Notes under the pieces: model-generated
Database searches by the model: none
What the model saw: the letters and a program-made list of their open reading frames with translations, nothing else
What the model was told of the DNA's origin: nothing
In this document: positions 50,181 through 58,774 of the stretch, in pieces
How positions within the stretch are numbered: position 1 is the first letter of the stretch
Layout of the letters: every line of letters begins with the position of its first letter
Source: a virus
DNA length: 64,000 bases
Virus record (IMG/VR): IMGVR_UViG_3300017917_003016
Span: 124,001-188,000 of that record
Reading direction: 5' to 3' (one strand)
Position numbers and translations under genes: made by a program

Positions 50181-50555
50181 TTGCAAAATCTTCTGCCAAT
50201 TGGTAGCCAAATTACTGTTACTACCCAATATAATCTACCCAACGTCAAACCTCGCACTGTTACTGGTACTGTTTTGCCCAGGCCTCGTTGGCTGCAGCCC
50301 AATGAGATTGCAGTGAGCAATCCCTATCATCTAGATGGTATGTCCGTGATCAATCTCAATCGTGTGGTTAACCTGCGTGATGCTCAAGGACGCAAAATTG
50401 ATTTTACCATGCCCGATGTCAGCGATCGTACTTGGACTGTACAGGGCAGCAAGGGCAAGGTATATCAAGTGGTTCGCAAGTCTGGCGCGGTCAAATGTTC
50501 CTGCCCAGGATTTCAATTTCGCCGTAACTGTCGACATATTCTAGAGGTGGCCTAA
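50181..50555 (+). CDS. SWIM zinc finger protein (124 aa)
   Basis: Probable TTG start at 50181, with AAAAAAGG eight bases upstream. The C-terminus VVRKSGAVKCSCPGFQFRRN followed by CRH is a SWIM zinc finger (CxC..CxH). The N-terminal part is beta-rich with KPRTVTGTVLPRPRWL. SWIM domains bind nucleic acid or protein. The gene abuts the DNA ligase gene, suggesting a DNA repair or recombination role. Confidence 0.75.
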   Translation: MQNLLPIGSQITVTTQYNLPNVKPRTVTGTVLPRPRWLQPNEIAVSNPYHLDGMSVINLNRVVNLRDAQGRKIDFTMPDVSDRTWTVQGSKGKVYQVVRKSGAVKCSCPGFQFRRNCRHILEVA

Positions 50556-51868
50556 TGGACACAGCCAGTCAAATTATTCGTGCGCTGGAAACACACAACC
50601 TGCGTACTAACAAAGAAGCAATTATTCTTGCACAAGCGCAAGCAGGTAACGATGAATTCTTTGAAGGATGTCGTCTTGCTCTGGATTCGATGATCACCTT
50701 TGGCATCAAAGCAGTCAGTGAAAAAACTGATCAGGTTGGCACAGGTCTCAGTTGGCAGGGGTTTCGTAAACTTGCAGATGCACTGGCTTCGCGACAACTC
50801 ACAGGTAACGAAGCACAGACTGCGGTAGCACATGCTCGTCTCAAAGCCACTCAAGAACAATGGAACTATTGGTATCGCCGTATTTTGATCAAAGATCTAC
50901 GCTGCGGTGTCAGTGAAAAGACCATTAACAAGGTGGTTGGTAAGAAATTTAAACAGTATGAAGTTCCTACGTTTACCTGCCAACTGGCGCATGACAGTGC
51001 CAATCACGAAGAAAAGATCACCGGTGAACGATTGATTGAAGTTAAACTTGACGGTGTGCGTGTGATCACTATTGTGTATCCCAACGGTCATGTCACCCAA
51101 TACAGTCGCAACGGCAAAGAATTGGTAAACTTTGAACATATTAAGCAACAGATCAGTCGACATGCATTTATGTTTGCAGAGCCTGTGGTACTCGATGGCG
51201 AAGTAATGTCAGCAAGTTTTCAAGATCTTATGAAGCAGGTACATCGTAAGAGCAATGTTGCTGCTGATGATGCGGTACTGAATCTGTTTGATATCGTTAC
51301 GCTGCAGGAATTTCTTGCAGGTCAAGGTCAGCATCGTCAGATTGATCGCAGTTACAGTCTTGCAGCCTGGTATCGACAGTGTGCAGAACATATGCCTAAT
51401 GTAACCATAGTTGGGCAAGAACTTGTTGACCTGCGCGAACCTGCAGGTCAGGCTAGGTTCCGAGAAATCAATCAAGAAGCCATTGCAGGTGGATACGAAG
51501 GTATCATGATCAAAGATCCCAGTGCGATCTACGAGTGTAAGCGCACTGCGTCGTGGCTCAAACTTAAACCTTTTATTGAAGTTAGTCTGGAGGTTAAAAG
51601 TGTCGAAGAAGGAACAGGTCGTAATCAGGGACGGCTCGGAGCATTTGTTTGTCAAGGAATCGATGACGGACGAACCATTAGTACCAATGTGGGTTCGGGC
51701 TTTACCGATAGTGACCGTAGCGTATTTTGGAACTCACGTGCTGATTTGGTTGGTCAGATCGTTGAAGTCCGCGCCGACGCCGTGACACAGAACCAAGATG
51801 GCTCATACAGTCTGCGTTTCCCGCGTTTTCTTCGTTTTCGTGGTTTTGAGCCCGGGGAAAAACTGTAA
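50555..51868 (+). CDS. ATP-dependent DNA ligase
   Basis: 437 aa with nucleotidyl transferase motifs: EVKLDGVRV (KxDG, active-site Lys near residue 157), YSRNGKEL, VLDGEVM, EGIMIKDP and SWLKLKP, followed by an OB-fold C-terminal domain. It seals nicks in duplex DNA using ATP and is a normal replication or repair enzyme of T4-like phages. The start overlaps the SWIM gene stop by one base. Confidence 0.95.
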   Translation: MDTASQIIRALETHNLRTNKEAIILAQAQAGNDEFFEGCRLALDSMITFGIKAVSEKTDQVGTGLSWQGFRKLADALASRQLTGNEAQTAVAHARLKATQEQWNYWYRRILIKDLRCGVSEKTINKVVGKKFKQYEVPTFTCQLAHDSANHEEKITGERLIEVKLDGVRVITIVYPNGHVTQYSRNGKELVNFEHIKQQISRHAFMFAEPVVLDGEVMSASFQDLMKQVHRKSNVAADDAVLNLFDIVTLQEFLAGQGQHRQIDRSYSLAAWYRQCAEHMPNVTIVGQELVDLREPAGQARFREINQEAIAGGYEGIMIKDPSAIYECKRTASWLKLKPFIEVSLEVKSVEEGTGRNQGRLGAFVCQGIDDGRTISTNVGSGFTDSDRSVFWNSRADLVGQIVEVRADAVTQNQDGSYSLRFPRFLRFRGFEPGEKL

Positions 51869-51886
51869 TTTTGGTTAGATTATCAA

Positions 51887-51915
51887 TTGACCTAGATTGC
51901 AGTATAATGTATTAT
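51887..51915 (+). promoter_or_regulatory. Sigma-70 promoter
   Basis: TTGACC at 51887-51892, 17-base spacer, TATTAT at 51910-51915. An additional TATAAT-like hexamer overlaps at 51903. Confidence 0.65.
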
Positions 51916-51975
51916 ATTGACTGCTGATAGTTATCAGCATTTCTATTTCACTTTTTCAACTAGGAGAAACAAGCG

Positions 51976-52332
51976 ATGTCAAAGAAGCAAACCAAGCAAG
52001 TAAAGAAGTCTAAGCAAAGTATGGTCACTACCACGGTAACCTCATCCAAGGCTGCAACTTCTACTAAGTCAGTTAACAAGCCCACTGTTAACCTAATGAA
52101 GGTTACCAATCAGACTGCATTCCTTGAGAAGTATCTGCGTGGCACCGGCCGCACCCTTAGCGAAGCACAGGCTCGCGCTAACTATGGCATCACTAATTTG
52201 AGCGCACGTATCAGTGAACTGCGTAAGGCTGGTCTTAAGGTTCTTGCTGCACCTAACAGCACTGGCAAGGTTGCCTACAGCGTTAGTGCACGTTCCATCA
52301 CTGGCTCACGTGCACGTGTGTTTAATGTCTAA
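51976..52332 (+). CDS. Basic helix-turn-helix DNA-binding protein
   Basis: 118 aa. The N-terminal 45 residues are Lys/Ser/Thr-rich. The segment GRTLSEAQARANYGITNLSA followed by RISELRKAGLKV is a winged helix-turn-helix of a type common in phage proteins. AGGAGA precedes the ATG. Its own sigma-70-type promoter and following terminator make it a single-gene unit, perhaps an early regulator or nucleoid-like protein. Confidence 0.7.
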   Translation: MSKKQTKQVKKSKQSMVTTTVTSSKAATSTKSVNKPTVNLMKVTNQTAFLEKYLRGTGRTLSEAQARANYGITNLSARISELRKAGLKVLAAPNSTGKVAYSVSARSITGSRARVFNV

Positions 52333-52349
52333 TTAGATTTTAAACCATT

Positions 52350-52378
52350 AAAAAACCGCCCATATGGGCGGTTTTTTT
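52350..52378. terminator. Bidirectional terminator
   Basis: AAAAAACCGCCC, ATAT loop, GGGCGGTTTTTTT between convergent genes. Confidence 0.92.
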
Positions 52379-52706
52379 ATTCTGGAAATACCGGAGTTGG
52401 TCTTGGTGTGATGTCAGTTGTATGATAAAAACTTTGTACAAGGGTTATTCCGTGAGAAGTATGCCAAGCAGCGAGGTCTGCTATCATCTGCGGGTCAGTT
52501 AAACGCCATTGATCTAAGAATTCGTTTAATTTTACATCATCATCAAAAACAAATGTCATTTGTTTTTGAAAAACCAAAAAATTTTCAGATTCTACATATG
52601 CCATGAGTTGATTATACCACTCAGTGGAGTAAAAGGATGGAGGGAAAAAATCAACATTGTCCGGGGGATCATTACCTAAAACTTGTAAATGATAAACTGA
52701 TTTCAT
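52377..52706 (-). CDS. Hypothetical protein (109 aa), minus strand
   Basis: Starts MKSVYHLQVLGNDPPDNVDF, with Trp- and Phe-rich segments (STEWYNQLMAYVESENFLVF) and a Pro-rich end. It is the only minus-strand gene in this part of the window. No motif recognised. Confidence 0.6.
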   Translation of the reverse strand: MKSVYHLQVLGNDPPDNVDFFPPSFYSTEWYNQLMAYVESENFLVFQKQMTFVFDDDVKLNEFLDQWRLTDPQMIADLAAWHTSHGITLVQSFYHTTDITPRPTPVFPE

Positions 52707-52726
52707 TTTAATTTAACCTTTGCCAA

Positions 52727-52755
52727 TTGACAAACACGTAAAACGATGTTAGAAT
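52727..52755 (+). promoter_or_regulatory. Sigma-70 promoter
   Basis: TTGACA at 52727-52732, 17-base spacer, TAGAAT at 52750-52755. Confidence 0.75.
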
Positions 52756-52809
52756 AGTAATATCTTAACCGTTTATTATTATTTATTTAATTTAGGAAAA
52801 AATATAACT

Positions 52810-53268
52810 ATGAAATATTTTGCATATGGAATGAACACCAATCTACAGTCTATGCGAGGTCGATGTCCCCACGCACAAAGTCTTGGTCAGGCTGTGCTGC
52901 AAAACTATCAATTTGAATTCAAGGGTTGTGCAACAGTAGTTCCCAACTTTGACAGTAAAGTAGACGGTGTACTTTGGGAAATCACTGATCAATGTGAAAG
53001 ATCTCTGGATATGCTAGAAGGATACCCGCATCTTTATTTTAAAGTCAATGTTATGGTCGTCAAAGACGGTCTATATGTGCCAGCAATGACCTACATGATG
53101 CCACCTGAGTTGTCTTTGTCTTACCCCAGCGAACACTATCTTAACATGCTAGATCAAGGATACATTGAGCATGGAATTAGTCTGCGCCAGTTGAACCATG
53201 CCCTAAAAAGAGTCAATCTTACCAAAGATCGAGACTTGACATTTTGGGAAAAAGAATATACTATGTAA
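52810..53268 (+). CDS. Gamma-glutamylcyclotransferase-like protein
   Basis: 152 aa. The N-terminal YFAYGMNTN is the YGxN/LxxxG-like substrate loop of the gamma-glutamylcyclotransferase (AIG2/BtrG-like) fold, and LDMLEGYPHLYFKVNV contains the catalytic Glu region. These enzymes cleave gamma-glutamyl amides to release 5-oxoproline; phage members have unknown substrates. Confidence 0.75.
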   Translation: MKYFAYGMNTNLQSMRGRCPHAQSLGQAVLQNYQFEFKGCATVVPNFDSKVDGVLWEITDQCERSLDMLEGYPHLYFKVNVMVVKDGLYVPAMTYMMPPELSLSYPSEHYLNMLDQGYIEHGISLRQLNHALKRVNLTKDRDLTFWEKEYTM

Positions 53269-53307
53269 CTGTCGTGACAAATGTCACATTTTGAGAAGGA
53301 GTAATAG

Positions 53308-53988
53308 GTGAACACCAAGCAACTAGCAGTGGCAGTTTGTGTGGCCGTGGCTTTGGCTGGATGTAGTTCCACTAAGAATGTAGCAAAGAATGCCGAACTC
53401 AAACCCGATTCGGACAGCATTCGACCCAAACCAGTTAGTACAGTTTTTCATAGGCCCCAAGGTACCATGACCATTGTGTTTACCAGCGATGGCAAACTGC
53501 AGGAACTGATCAGCAAGGGATCCGCACCAATTGCAGGCAATAATGCATTCTCAGTAGAGCAGGCAGCACAGGTTGCTCGACTACGTGCAGAGCGCAGCAT
53601 CGCTGACTTCCTGGGCACACAGGTTAACAGTCAGCGTACCGTTAAGGTTCTGAGCACCGCAGTGCAAAAAAGTCTTGAGAACACTACCAATGGCATGAGT
53701 GACGAAACTCGTGTTGACGACAAGGACTTCGATGCCAACGGAGATCCTATTATCTCTAGGTCAGCACAAACGGTGGTAAACGAATTTAATCCCAATACCA
53801 ACAGTGAAAAAGTAGCACAGTTGGTCAAGGAAACTATTATCACTAACAGCACTGCACTGCTTCGTGGTGTCATGGTTACTGAAGAAAAGATTGACTCTGC
53901 TGGACGTACTGTACAGGTTGAAGTTCGTACAGGTCCGCAGTCTATCGGCATTGCTAACGAACTGCGTCGTCAAATGGGGAGTCATTGA
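53308..53988 (+). CDS. Lipoprotein, LPP20/FlgP-like
   Basis: 226 aa with a GTG start and GAAGGAG upstream. The signal LAVAVCVAVALAGC ends in a lipobox (LAGC), so the mature protein should be anchored in a membrane. The rest is helical, with AAQVARLRAERSIADFLGTQ, as in LPP20/FlgP-type outer-membrane lipoproteins. It is followed by a one-base-overlapping TM peptide gene and a secreted protein of related type, suggesting one envelope unit. Confidence 0.65.
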   Translation: MNTKQLAVAVCVAVALAGCSSTKNVAKNAELKPDSDSIRPKPVSTVFHRPQGTMTIVFTSDGKLQELISKGSAPIAGNNAFSVEQAAQVARLRAERSIADFLGTQVNSQRTVKVLSTAVQKSLENTTNGMSDETRVDDKDFDANGDPIISRSAQTVVNEFNPNTNSEKVAQLVKETIITNSTALLRGVMVTEEKIDSAGRTVQVEVRTGPQSIGIANELRRQMGSH

Positions 53989-54116
53989 TGCGTAACTTCC
54001 TAGCGGGCATGGTTGTGGGTATTGTTGTGGCCAGTGTGGGATTTAGTGGAGTGGCTCGCATCCTAGACAAGGGTGTAGACACTGTTAAAACCCATAGTCA
54101 AGAACTGGCACAATAA
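53988..54116 (+). CDS. Small membrane protein (42 aa)
   Basis: Starts in a TGATG overlap with the lipoprotein gene and stops overlapping the next start by one base. One transmembrane helix (FLAGMVVGIVVASVGFSGVA) and a short soluble tail. Its tight coupling on both sides supports it as real. Confidence 0.65.
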   Translation: MRNFLAGMVVGIVVASVGFSGVARILDKGVDTVKTHSQELAQ

Positions 54117-55192
54117 TGCGCTATTTGCTTGCTGTTTTGACCCTGTGGTCTTGTGTGGCCGCGGCTGGACAAAAAATTGAAGTTGATGGGCACGGTGCCA
54201 ACTTCAACGAAGCCAAACTTAACGGTTTTCAAACTGCAATTGAATTCGTAGTTGGTCAGGTCTTGGTCGCAGACACCGAAGTCAACGGCGATCAGATTAC
54301 CAAAGAATTCATTGGTAGTTATTCAGCAGGCTATATTGAAGGCTATGAAATCCTTAATACCTATCAAGCAGGCGGAAAGGTCATGGTATCAATGCGTGTT
54401 GCTGTGGCCACTAGTAAGATTGCCCAACGTATGATGTCTAGTTCTAATCATAGAATTGTTTTGATTGGGCAACAACTTCAAGACCAATTGGATTCTGTAG
54501 TTGATCAACGACAACGAGGGGACAGAATTCTTAGCGAAGTTTTAACGAGTTATCCCAACAATGCTTTTACTGTAAACTTGGGCAAGGTTGGACTTGCTGT
54601 AAATGAAGTTCGACAACCAATCATTGAAGCCACCTACGAAATAAAGTGGAATCAGGCATGGTTAGAATCTTTGATAGAAACTCTTGATGTAGTTGCTGTC
54701 GATAGTCGCAGTTGTAATAGTTGGTTTGCCAAGTGGGACAAAAAAATTGAGTTGGGCTACACACAGGGTCTGATTGGCCGCATGCGAGACACTCCCTGTG
54801 GACAGGAAGCAGACATGCAGGTAACCTATCGTCAACCCAAAAGTTGGCTGTCTACTACAAAAAGTTTTTATTTCCCTGACCTAAATACCTTAGATGTGAT
54901 CAAAAGCAATCTTATGAATACTGCAGGTCAGCACATTGGCGTTAGTGTATTGCTTATCGATGCTGGTGGGGGCGTTCTAGATCGTAGATGTGCTAACATT
55001 GATAGTTATGATCTAATTCGTTATCATGAACCTAAATTTGAAGTGATTAATCGTGCGCAGGTTCAAAAACATGTCAAACCAAGAATTCTTGGTCTGGGTA
55101 GTATCCAGGGAAATCTTGCTATTCATCCCCGCGGTATCAACTTAGCCAGCGTTGCCAGAATTGATATTAGTGTTGTAAAAACCTGCAATTAA
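54116..55192 (+). CDS. Secreted protein with FlgT-like N-terminal domain
   Basis: 358 aa. Signal peptide MRYLLAVLTLWSCVAAAG. The next region (EVDGHGANFNEAKLNGFQTA, then YSAGYIEGYEILNTYQAGGK) is like the N-terminal domain of FlgT/LPP20-type proteins that build the flagellar outer ring. The rest has cysteines and no recognised motif. With the lipoprotein and TM peptide it resembles a FlgO-FlgP-FlgT-type set. What it does in a phage is unknown; altering the host envelope is one guess. Confidence 0.55.
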   Translation: MRYLLAVLTLWSCVAAAGQKIEVDGHGANFNEAKLNGFQTAIEFVVGQVLVADTEVNGDQITKEFIGSYSAGYIEGYEILNTYQAGGKVMVSMRVAVATSKIAQRMMSSSNHRIVLIGQQLQDQLDSVVDQRQRGDRILSEVLTSYPNNAFTVNLGKVGLAVNEVRQPIIEATYEIKWNQAWLESLIETLDVVAVDSRSCNSWFAKWDKKIELGYTQGLIGRMRDTPCGQEADMQVTYRQPKSWLSTTKSFYFPDLNTLDVIKSNLMNTAGQHIGVSVLLIDAGGGVLDRRCANIDSYDLIRYHEPKFEVINRAQVQKHVKPRILGLGSIQGNLAIHPRGINLASVARIDISVVKTCN

Positions 55193-55402
55193 ATGACACG
55201 CAAAACAAAATGCCAAGTTGACCTGCAAGGTGTAAATATTAGAAACACAGTGGATTGGTGCAGCGAAAATTTAACTGAAAATCAATGGGAAGTAATTCCT
55301 TTGCACTTGTTTCCTTTAGAATGCCGATTTACCTTTGACACTGAACAAACCAAACTACTGGTTCTTTTGAATCTTGACTTTGCCAATAAACAGATAGTAT
55401 AA
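55193..55402 (+). CDS. Small hypothetical protein (69 aa)
   Basis: Starts at the base after the preceding stop codon. Contains NTVDWCSENLTENQWEVIP and ECRFTFDTEQTKLLVLLNLD. No family recognised. The -35 and -10 boxes TTGACT/TATAAT with an 18-base spacer (55374-55403) overlap its end. Confidence 0.55.
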   Translation: MTRKTKCQVDLQGVNIRNTVDWCSENLTENQWEVIPLHLFPLECRFTFDTEQTKLLVLLNLDFANKQIV

Positions 55403-55409
55403 TGCAACT

Positions 55410-55748
55410 ATGATAGACTTTATTCTACAAATTTTTATTTGGTGGATGATTTTTGAAGCCGTGTTTTTTGTCGCGCGATGGTATTTCAATTATCGCATGG
55501 AAAGTCGCATTGACCAAGAAATCACAGGTCTGCTCAAAGAGGTTCGTGAAAACTGCAAGTTGGTTAGTACTGAAGTTGTAGATAATGTACATCTCATGTA
55601 CGACCAACTGACTGGTGATTTTGTCTGTCAAGGCAACAGCGAAGCAGAACTCTGGCAACGTGCTAAACAGCGATTTCCCAACAAAGAATTTGTTGTCAAA
55701 GAAAACGCAGATGGTGTTCCAACTTTTAAGTTTAGGAGAGAGCGGTGA
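55410..55748 (+). CDS. N-terminally anchored membrane protein (112 aa)
   Basis: One N-terminal transmembrane helix (FILQIFIWWMIFEAVFFVAR) followed by an acidic, helical soluble part (RIDQEITGLLKEVRENCKLV). A sigma-70-type promoter lies just upstream. No family recognised. Confidence 0.6.
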   Translation: MIDFILQIFIWWMIFEAVFFVARWYFNYRMESRIDQEITGLLKEVRENCKLVSTEVVDNVHLMYDQLTGDFVCQGNSEAELWQRAKQRFPNKEFVVKENADGVPTFKFRRER

Positions 55749-56173
55749 GCATGCACCTTGTAGGTCCTTATCTTACTACCACTAACTATCGCAAGCGTAA
55801 GGTCACGGTAACCAAAGCCAAACAAGCGCAGTGGCATGATTGGTGGATGGCGCGCAATCGAGAACTCAAACGTCAAGGGCTACCTAAGATTTCATTTGAA
55901 CAATTTGTAGACGAACTACACGGTCGTGTGCATGTCGCTAAAGTTCGCCCTAATCAACAGGGACAACTTGCGGTCAATTATCAGGTGCCACGCGAACGTA
56001 GTACTGCACATATCCCCTCCCGTGATTCGTGGCAAGGTTCAACGGCTAAGAAAGAATCGCCTAAGTACACCGGTGATGCTATGATTGGTATTGGTGTTAT
56101 GCACAAGAGCAACAGTGTGCCTATTTTTAAGGCAGAAGACGCACGTGATATCAGCAGCATGCGCCGAGGATAA
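55745..56173 (+). CDS. Hypothetical basic protein (142 aa)
   Basis: GTG start overlaps the preceding stop by four bases; an ATG six bases later is an alternative. Basic throughout (NYRKRKVTVTKAKQAQWHDW), with a conserved-looking C-terminus (PIFKAEDARDISSMRRG). Possible nucleic-acid-binding protein. It overlaps the next gene by one base. Confidence 0.6.
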   Translation: MSMHLVGPYLTTTNYRKRKVTVTKAKQAQWHDWWMARNRELKRQGLPKISFEQFVDELHGRVHVAKVRPNQQGQLAVNYQVPRERSTAHIPSRDSWQGSTAKKESPKYTGDAMIGIGVMHKSNSVPIFKAEDARDISSMRRG

Positions 56174-56370
56174 TGAAACAGTCTGTGATTTTTTTAGTTA
56201 TGATTGCATTGACTGGCATTGCAATGGTTATGTTCATAACAAAGAACTATTTAGAACCCCAGCAAAAGACTTTTAATTGCGGCCTGCTCGTTGGCGGCTG
56301 GCATCCAGATGTGCCTCAGCACATACAAGAATACTGCAGAAAAAGGAGTACAACCAGTGAGCAAGGATAA
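56173..56370 (+). CDS. Small membrane protein (65 aa)
   Basis: Starts in a TAATG overlap. One transmembrane helix (FLVMIALTGIAMVMFI) followed by a Cys-containing soluble tail (CGLLVGGWHPDVPQH). Overlaps the next gene by 14 bases. Function unknown. Confidence 0.6.
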   Translation: MKQSVIFLVMIALTGIAMVMFITKNYLEPQQKTFNCGLLVGGWHPDVPQHIQEYCRKRSTTSEQG

Positions 56371-56749
56371 AGACATAGAAACCATATGGTTAGATACATT
56401 TGATTCAAATACCATAGACCTTACCCAAATAGGTAATATTGTCATTGATAGCACTGATAGCATGGTGTCAGACTATTGGAGCAGTATTATTAGTGGAGCA
56501 GATTACGACACACTTACTATCGGTGGTGGCGGTACCGATATATGGACCAGCAGTTCCTATCCAATTAATCAAGAAGTGGTACTCAGTGCTGGTGGCGAAG
56601 AAATGATCAAAATTACTCCAGAAGGATTTTGGGTGCGAGGTGTTAAAGTTGAACAAGATTCTAAAGAAGCACAGGCTGTCTACGAAGCATTTAGACGTTG
56701 GCAGACTGCACAGATTTTAAATTCCGACAGTGAAATTATCATTAAATAA
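56357..56749 (+). CDS. Phage structural-type protein (130 aa)
   Basis: GTG start at 56357 with AAAAGGAG upstream. Acidic and Ser/Thr-rich with beta strands ([33 protein letters not shown]), then a helical C-terminus ([14 protein letters not shown]). [16 protein letters not shown] resembles segments of small phage structural or baseplate proteins. Function uncertain. Confidence 0.55.
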   Translation: MSKDKDIETIWLDTFDSNTIDLTQIGNIVIDSTDSMVSDYWSSIISGADYDTLTIGGGGTDIWTSSSYPINQEVVLSAGGEEMIKITPEGFWVRGVKVEQDSKEAQAVYEAFRRWQTAQILNSDSEIIIK

Positions 56750-56754
56750 CTATA

Positions 56755-56970
56755 ATGGCTAAACAAGATGCGATTGTAATGAGCGGTGTTGTTGAAGAAG
56801 TATTAGGCAACAGTATGTTCAGAGTTAAACTAGAAAATGATCACATGATCACTGCCTACATCGGCGGAAAACTGCGTATGCACACTATCAAGATCATTAT
56901 GGGAGACGAAGTAGAAGTTGAAATGACTCCTTACGATCTATCCAAAGGTAGAATTACATTTAGGAAATAA
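56755..56970 (+). CDS. infA: Translation initiation factor IF-1
   Basis: 71 aa, the usual IF-1 size. Starts [20 protein letters not shown] and contains [19 protein letters not shown] and [15 protein letters not shown], all close to bacterial IF-1. IF-1 binds the A site of the 30S subunit during initiation. A phage-encoded copy could retune initiation for phage mRNAs or supply IF-1 when host synthesis stops. No internal gap. Confidence 0.95.
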   Translation: MAKQDAIVMSGVVEEVLGNSMFRVKLENDHMITAYIGGKLRMHTIKIIMGDEVEVEMTPYDLSKGRITFRK

Positions 56971-56972
56971 AC

Positions 56973-57296
56973 ATGGTAACAATGACCACAGAAGCCATAG
57001 CCAAAATTAAAACCATGTTAGCAGAAGAGTCTGACCCAAATTTAAAACTGCGTATGTTTGTGCAGGGAGGCGGCTGTTCGGGTTTTCAATATGGCTTTAC
57101 CTTTGACGAAGAACAAAACGACGACGATTTTGAGTATGAGTTTGACGGTGTAAAACTACTAATTGATGCTATGAGCAGCCAATATGTACAAGACGCTGAA
57201 ATTAACTATGTAGAAGATGTCAACGGTAGTCAATTTAGTATCAAGAATCCTCAAGCAGTGACCACATGTGGTTGTGGGAGTAGTTTCAGCGTATGA
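56973..57296 (+). CDS. Iron-sulfur cluster carrier, IscA/ErpA family
   Basis: 107 aa. The three cluster-ligand cysteines occur as [11 protein letters not shown] and TTCGCGSSF, the family signature. ErpA/IscA proteins deliver [2Fe-2S] or [4Fe-4S] clusters to apoenzymes. Two radical SAM genes and a Bfd-like gene in the window need clusters, which gives a plausible purpose. Starts three bases after infA; overlaps the next gene by four bases. Confidence 0.92.
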   Translation: MVTMTTEAIAKIKTMLAEESDPNLKLRMFVQGGGCSGFQYGFTFDEEQNDDDFEYEFDGVKLLIDAMSSQYVQDAEINYVEDVNGSQFSIKNPQAVTTCGCGSSFSV

Positions 57297-58138
57297 AAAT
57301 AGCACTGTGTTTTAGCGGACAAAACCGTACGGGGCACGTTACCGCTGAAAACATCAAACGTTATGTGGGTGATCTACTGCCCAATTGTGATGTGTTTGCG
57401 CACTTTTGGGACAGCGAAACACGCGGTACAGGATATGCTAATCGAGAAGGTGCAGTTAGCACCAATACAGAATGGCACAGTCCTCAACCATCTTCACAGA
57501 ATAAATTTGTAGAGTTTTATAATCACTGGATGCCTCGTACCATTATGGTAGAGGAATATGATCTACAACCAACTCGCCCTAAGTGGGGAGGTCGCAGATG
57601 GGACCCAGTGGAAGGCAAATGGCACGTCAGTATGTGGCGCAGTCTTTGGGAAGCCAATCGCCTTAAAATGAACTATGCTCAGAAAAATCAAATTGTCTAT
57701 GATTATACTCTACGACTGCGTAGTGATTTGGTTTTTGATTCTAGTAAAAGTTTAGAAGAGGACCTAAAACTAATACAAAACAATCAGATGTTGCTTTTTG
57801 GTGATCATTATGCCATATGGCCAATACATGGTATGACGAGAATTGAAGATATCTTTTGGATTGGTCCCAGTAATGTCATAGATCAGGTCAGCACTTACTA
57901 TGCGGCCTATACCAACACTGTAATCAATATTGATGAACCTCAACAGCCCGGGTATCAGGATTGGCAGTGGCATAGTGCTGCTTGGATTACCCGTGCACTG
58001 GGTTACAGGTTTTATCCTTTAGAAAACAATACCATTCGTATCTACACTGAACAAGATATTCAGGCAGGTATAGATCCCTTATCGCCTGGTTTTGGGCCTG
58101 CACCTCGTTACGGTGCTTTTGAAAATAAAAACCTTTGA
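57293..58138 (+). CDS. Glycosyltransferase-like protein (WavE-like)
   Basis: 281 aa. Starts [16 protein letters not shown] with a Rossmann-like first strand; the segment [14 protein letters not shown] holds the LR-DL pattern used by WavE/LPS-type glycosyltransferases, and later residues [17 protein letters not shown] resemble acceptor regions. Probable sugar transfer to lipopolysaccharide or virion glycans. Starts within the end of the IscA gene. Confidence 0.5.
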   Translation: MKIALCFSGQNRTGHVTAENIKRYVGDLLPNCDVFAHFWDSETRGTGYANREGAVSTNTEWHSPQPSSQNKFVEFYNHWMPRTIMVEEYDLQPTRPKWGGRRWDPVEGKWHVSMWRSLWEANRLKMNYAQKNQIVYDYTLRLRSDLVFDSSKSLEEDLKLIQNNQMLLFGDHYAIWPIHGMTRIEDIFWIGPSNVIDQVSTYYAAYTNTVINIDEPQQPGYQDWQWHSAAWITRALGYRFYPLENNTIRIYTEQDIQAGIDPLSPGFGPAPRYGAFENKNL

Positions 58139-58168
58139 CCTGCGTTCTGCGGGTTTTTAATTATTCAT

Positions 58169-58213
58169 AGTTCGATAAATACTAGATAACAAAGATTATC
58201 TAGGTATCGAACT
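58169..58213 (+). repeat. Nested inverted repeat flush with a start codon
   Basis: AGTTCGATA (58169-58177) and TATCGAACT (58205-58213) enclose CTAGATAA (58182-58189) and TTATCTAG (58196-58203). The repeat overlaps the late-promoter octamer at 58174 and ends exactly before the ATG at 58214. Confidence 0.75.
58174..58181 (+). promoter_or_regulatory. T4-type late promoter (GATAAATA)
   Basis: Upstream of the second structural module, 32 bases before the ATG. Confidence 0.55.
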
Positions 58214-58765
58214 ATGACCATAACCACTCAACCTTTTTTAGCAGTAGCCGTTGGCTCAAGTGCTAACGATGGCACCGGCGACGACCTGCGCACTGCCTTT
58301 CAAAAAGTCAACGCAAATTTTGGATGGATGGGCAACATTGGATTCAATGCAGCCAATCTAAGTGTTAGTACCGTTGAAGTGTCCGGAAGTTTAACTGTGT
58401 CCGGGCCTACAACGATCAGTGGTAATTTAATTTCAGGTGGCGCACATGTTGAAACTGGGTACAGACAGTTAAAACCTACAGGAAATGTGGAAGTCACAGC
58501 CAATGTAGGTATAAATCGTTTATTGTTACATCCAACCGGAACTATTATTAGTTTTGGTGCAAATGTAACTCTTCCTAATACACAAGCAGATGGAACTATT
58601 TTTAGTATTTCATCAAATGTAACTATATCACAACTGTCCGTTCAGCCAAATTGGAATGGAGTAGTCACTGTATCGCCTTTTGGTAACATAAGTTCAGTGA
58701 CTGCAGGCACAGTTACAAGATACATGTATATTGCTGCTGACTTTAAATGGTATAGAATAGCCTAA
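58214..58765 (+). CDS. Structural protein with ANDGTGDDLRTAF motif (183 aa)
   Basis: The N-terminus SSANDGTGDDLRTAFQKVNA is a widely shared phage motif at the start of tail or baseplate proteins. It is followed by fibre-type strands (TVEVSGSLTVSG). Its C-terminal 95 residues (YRQLKPTGNVEVTANVGINR ... SPFGNISSVTAG) are repeated in the protein at 63082. Confidence 0.8.
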   Translation: MTITTQPFLAVAVGSSANDGTGDDLRTAFQKVNANFGWMGNIGFNAANLSVSTVEVSGSLTVSGPTTISGNLISGGAHVETGYRQLKPTGNVEVTANVGINRLLLHPTGTIISFGANVTLPNTQADGTIFSISSNVTISQLSVQPNWNGVVTVSPFGNISSVTAGTVTRYMYIAADFKWYRIA

Positions 58766-58774
58766 GGAAATTAA

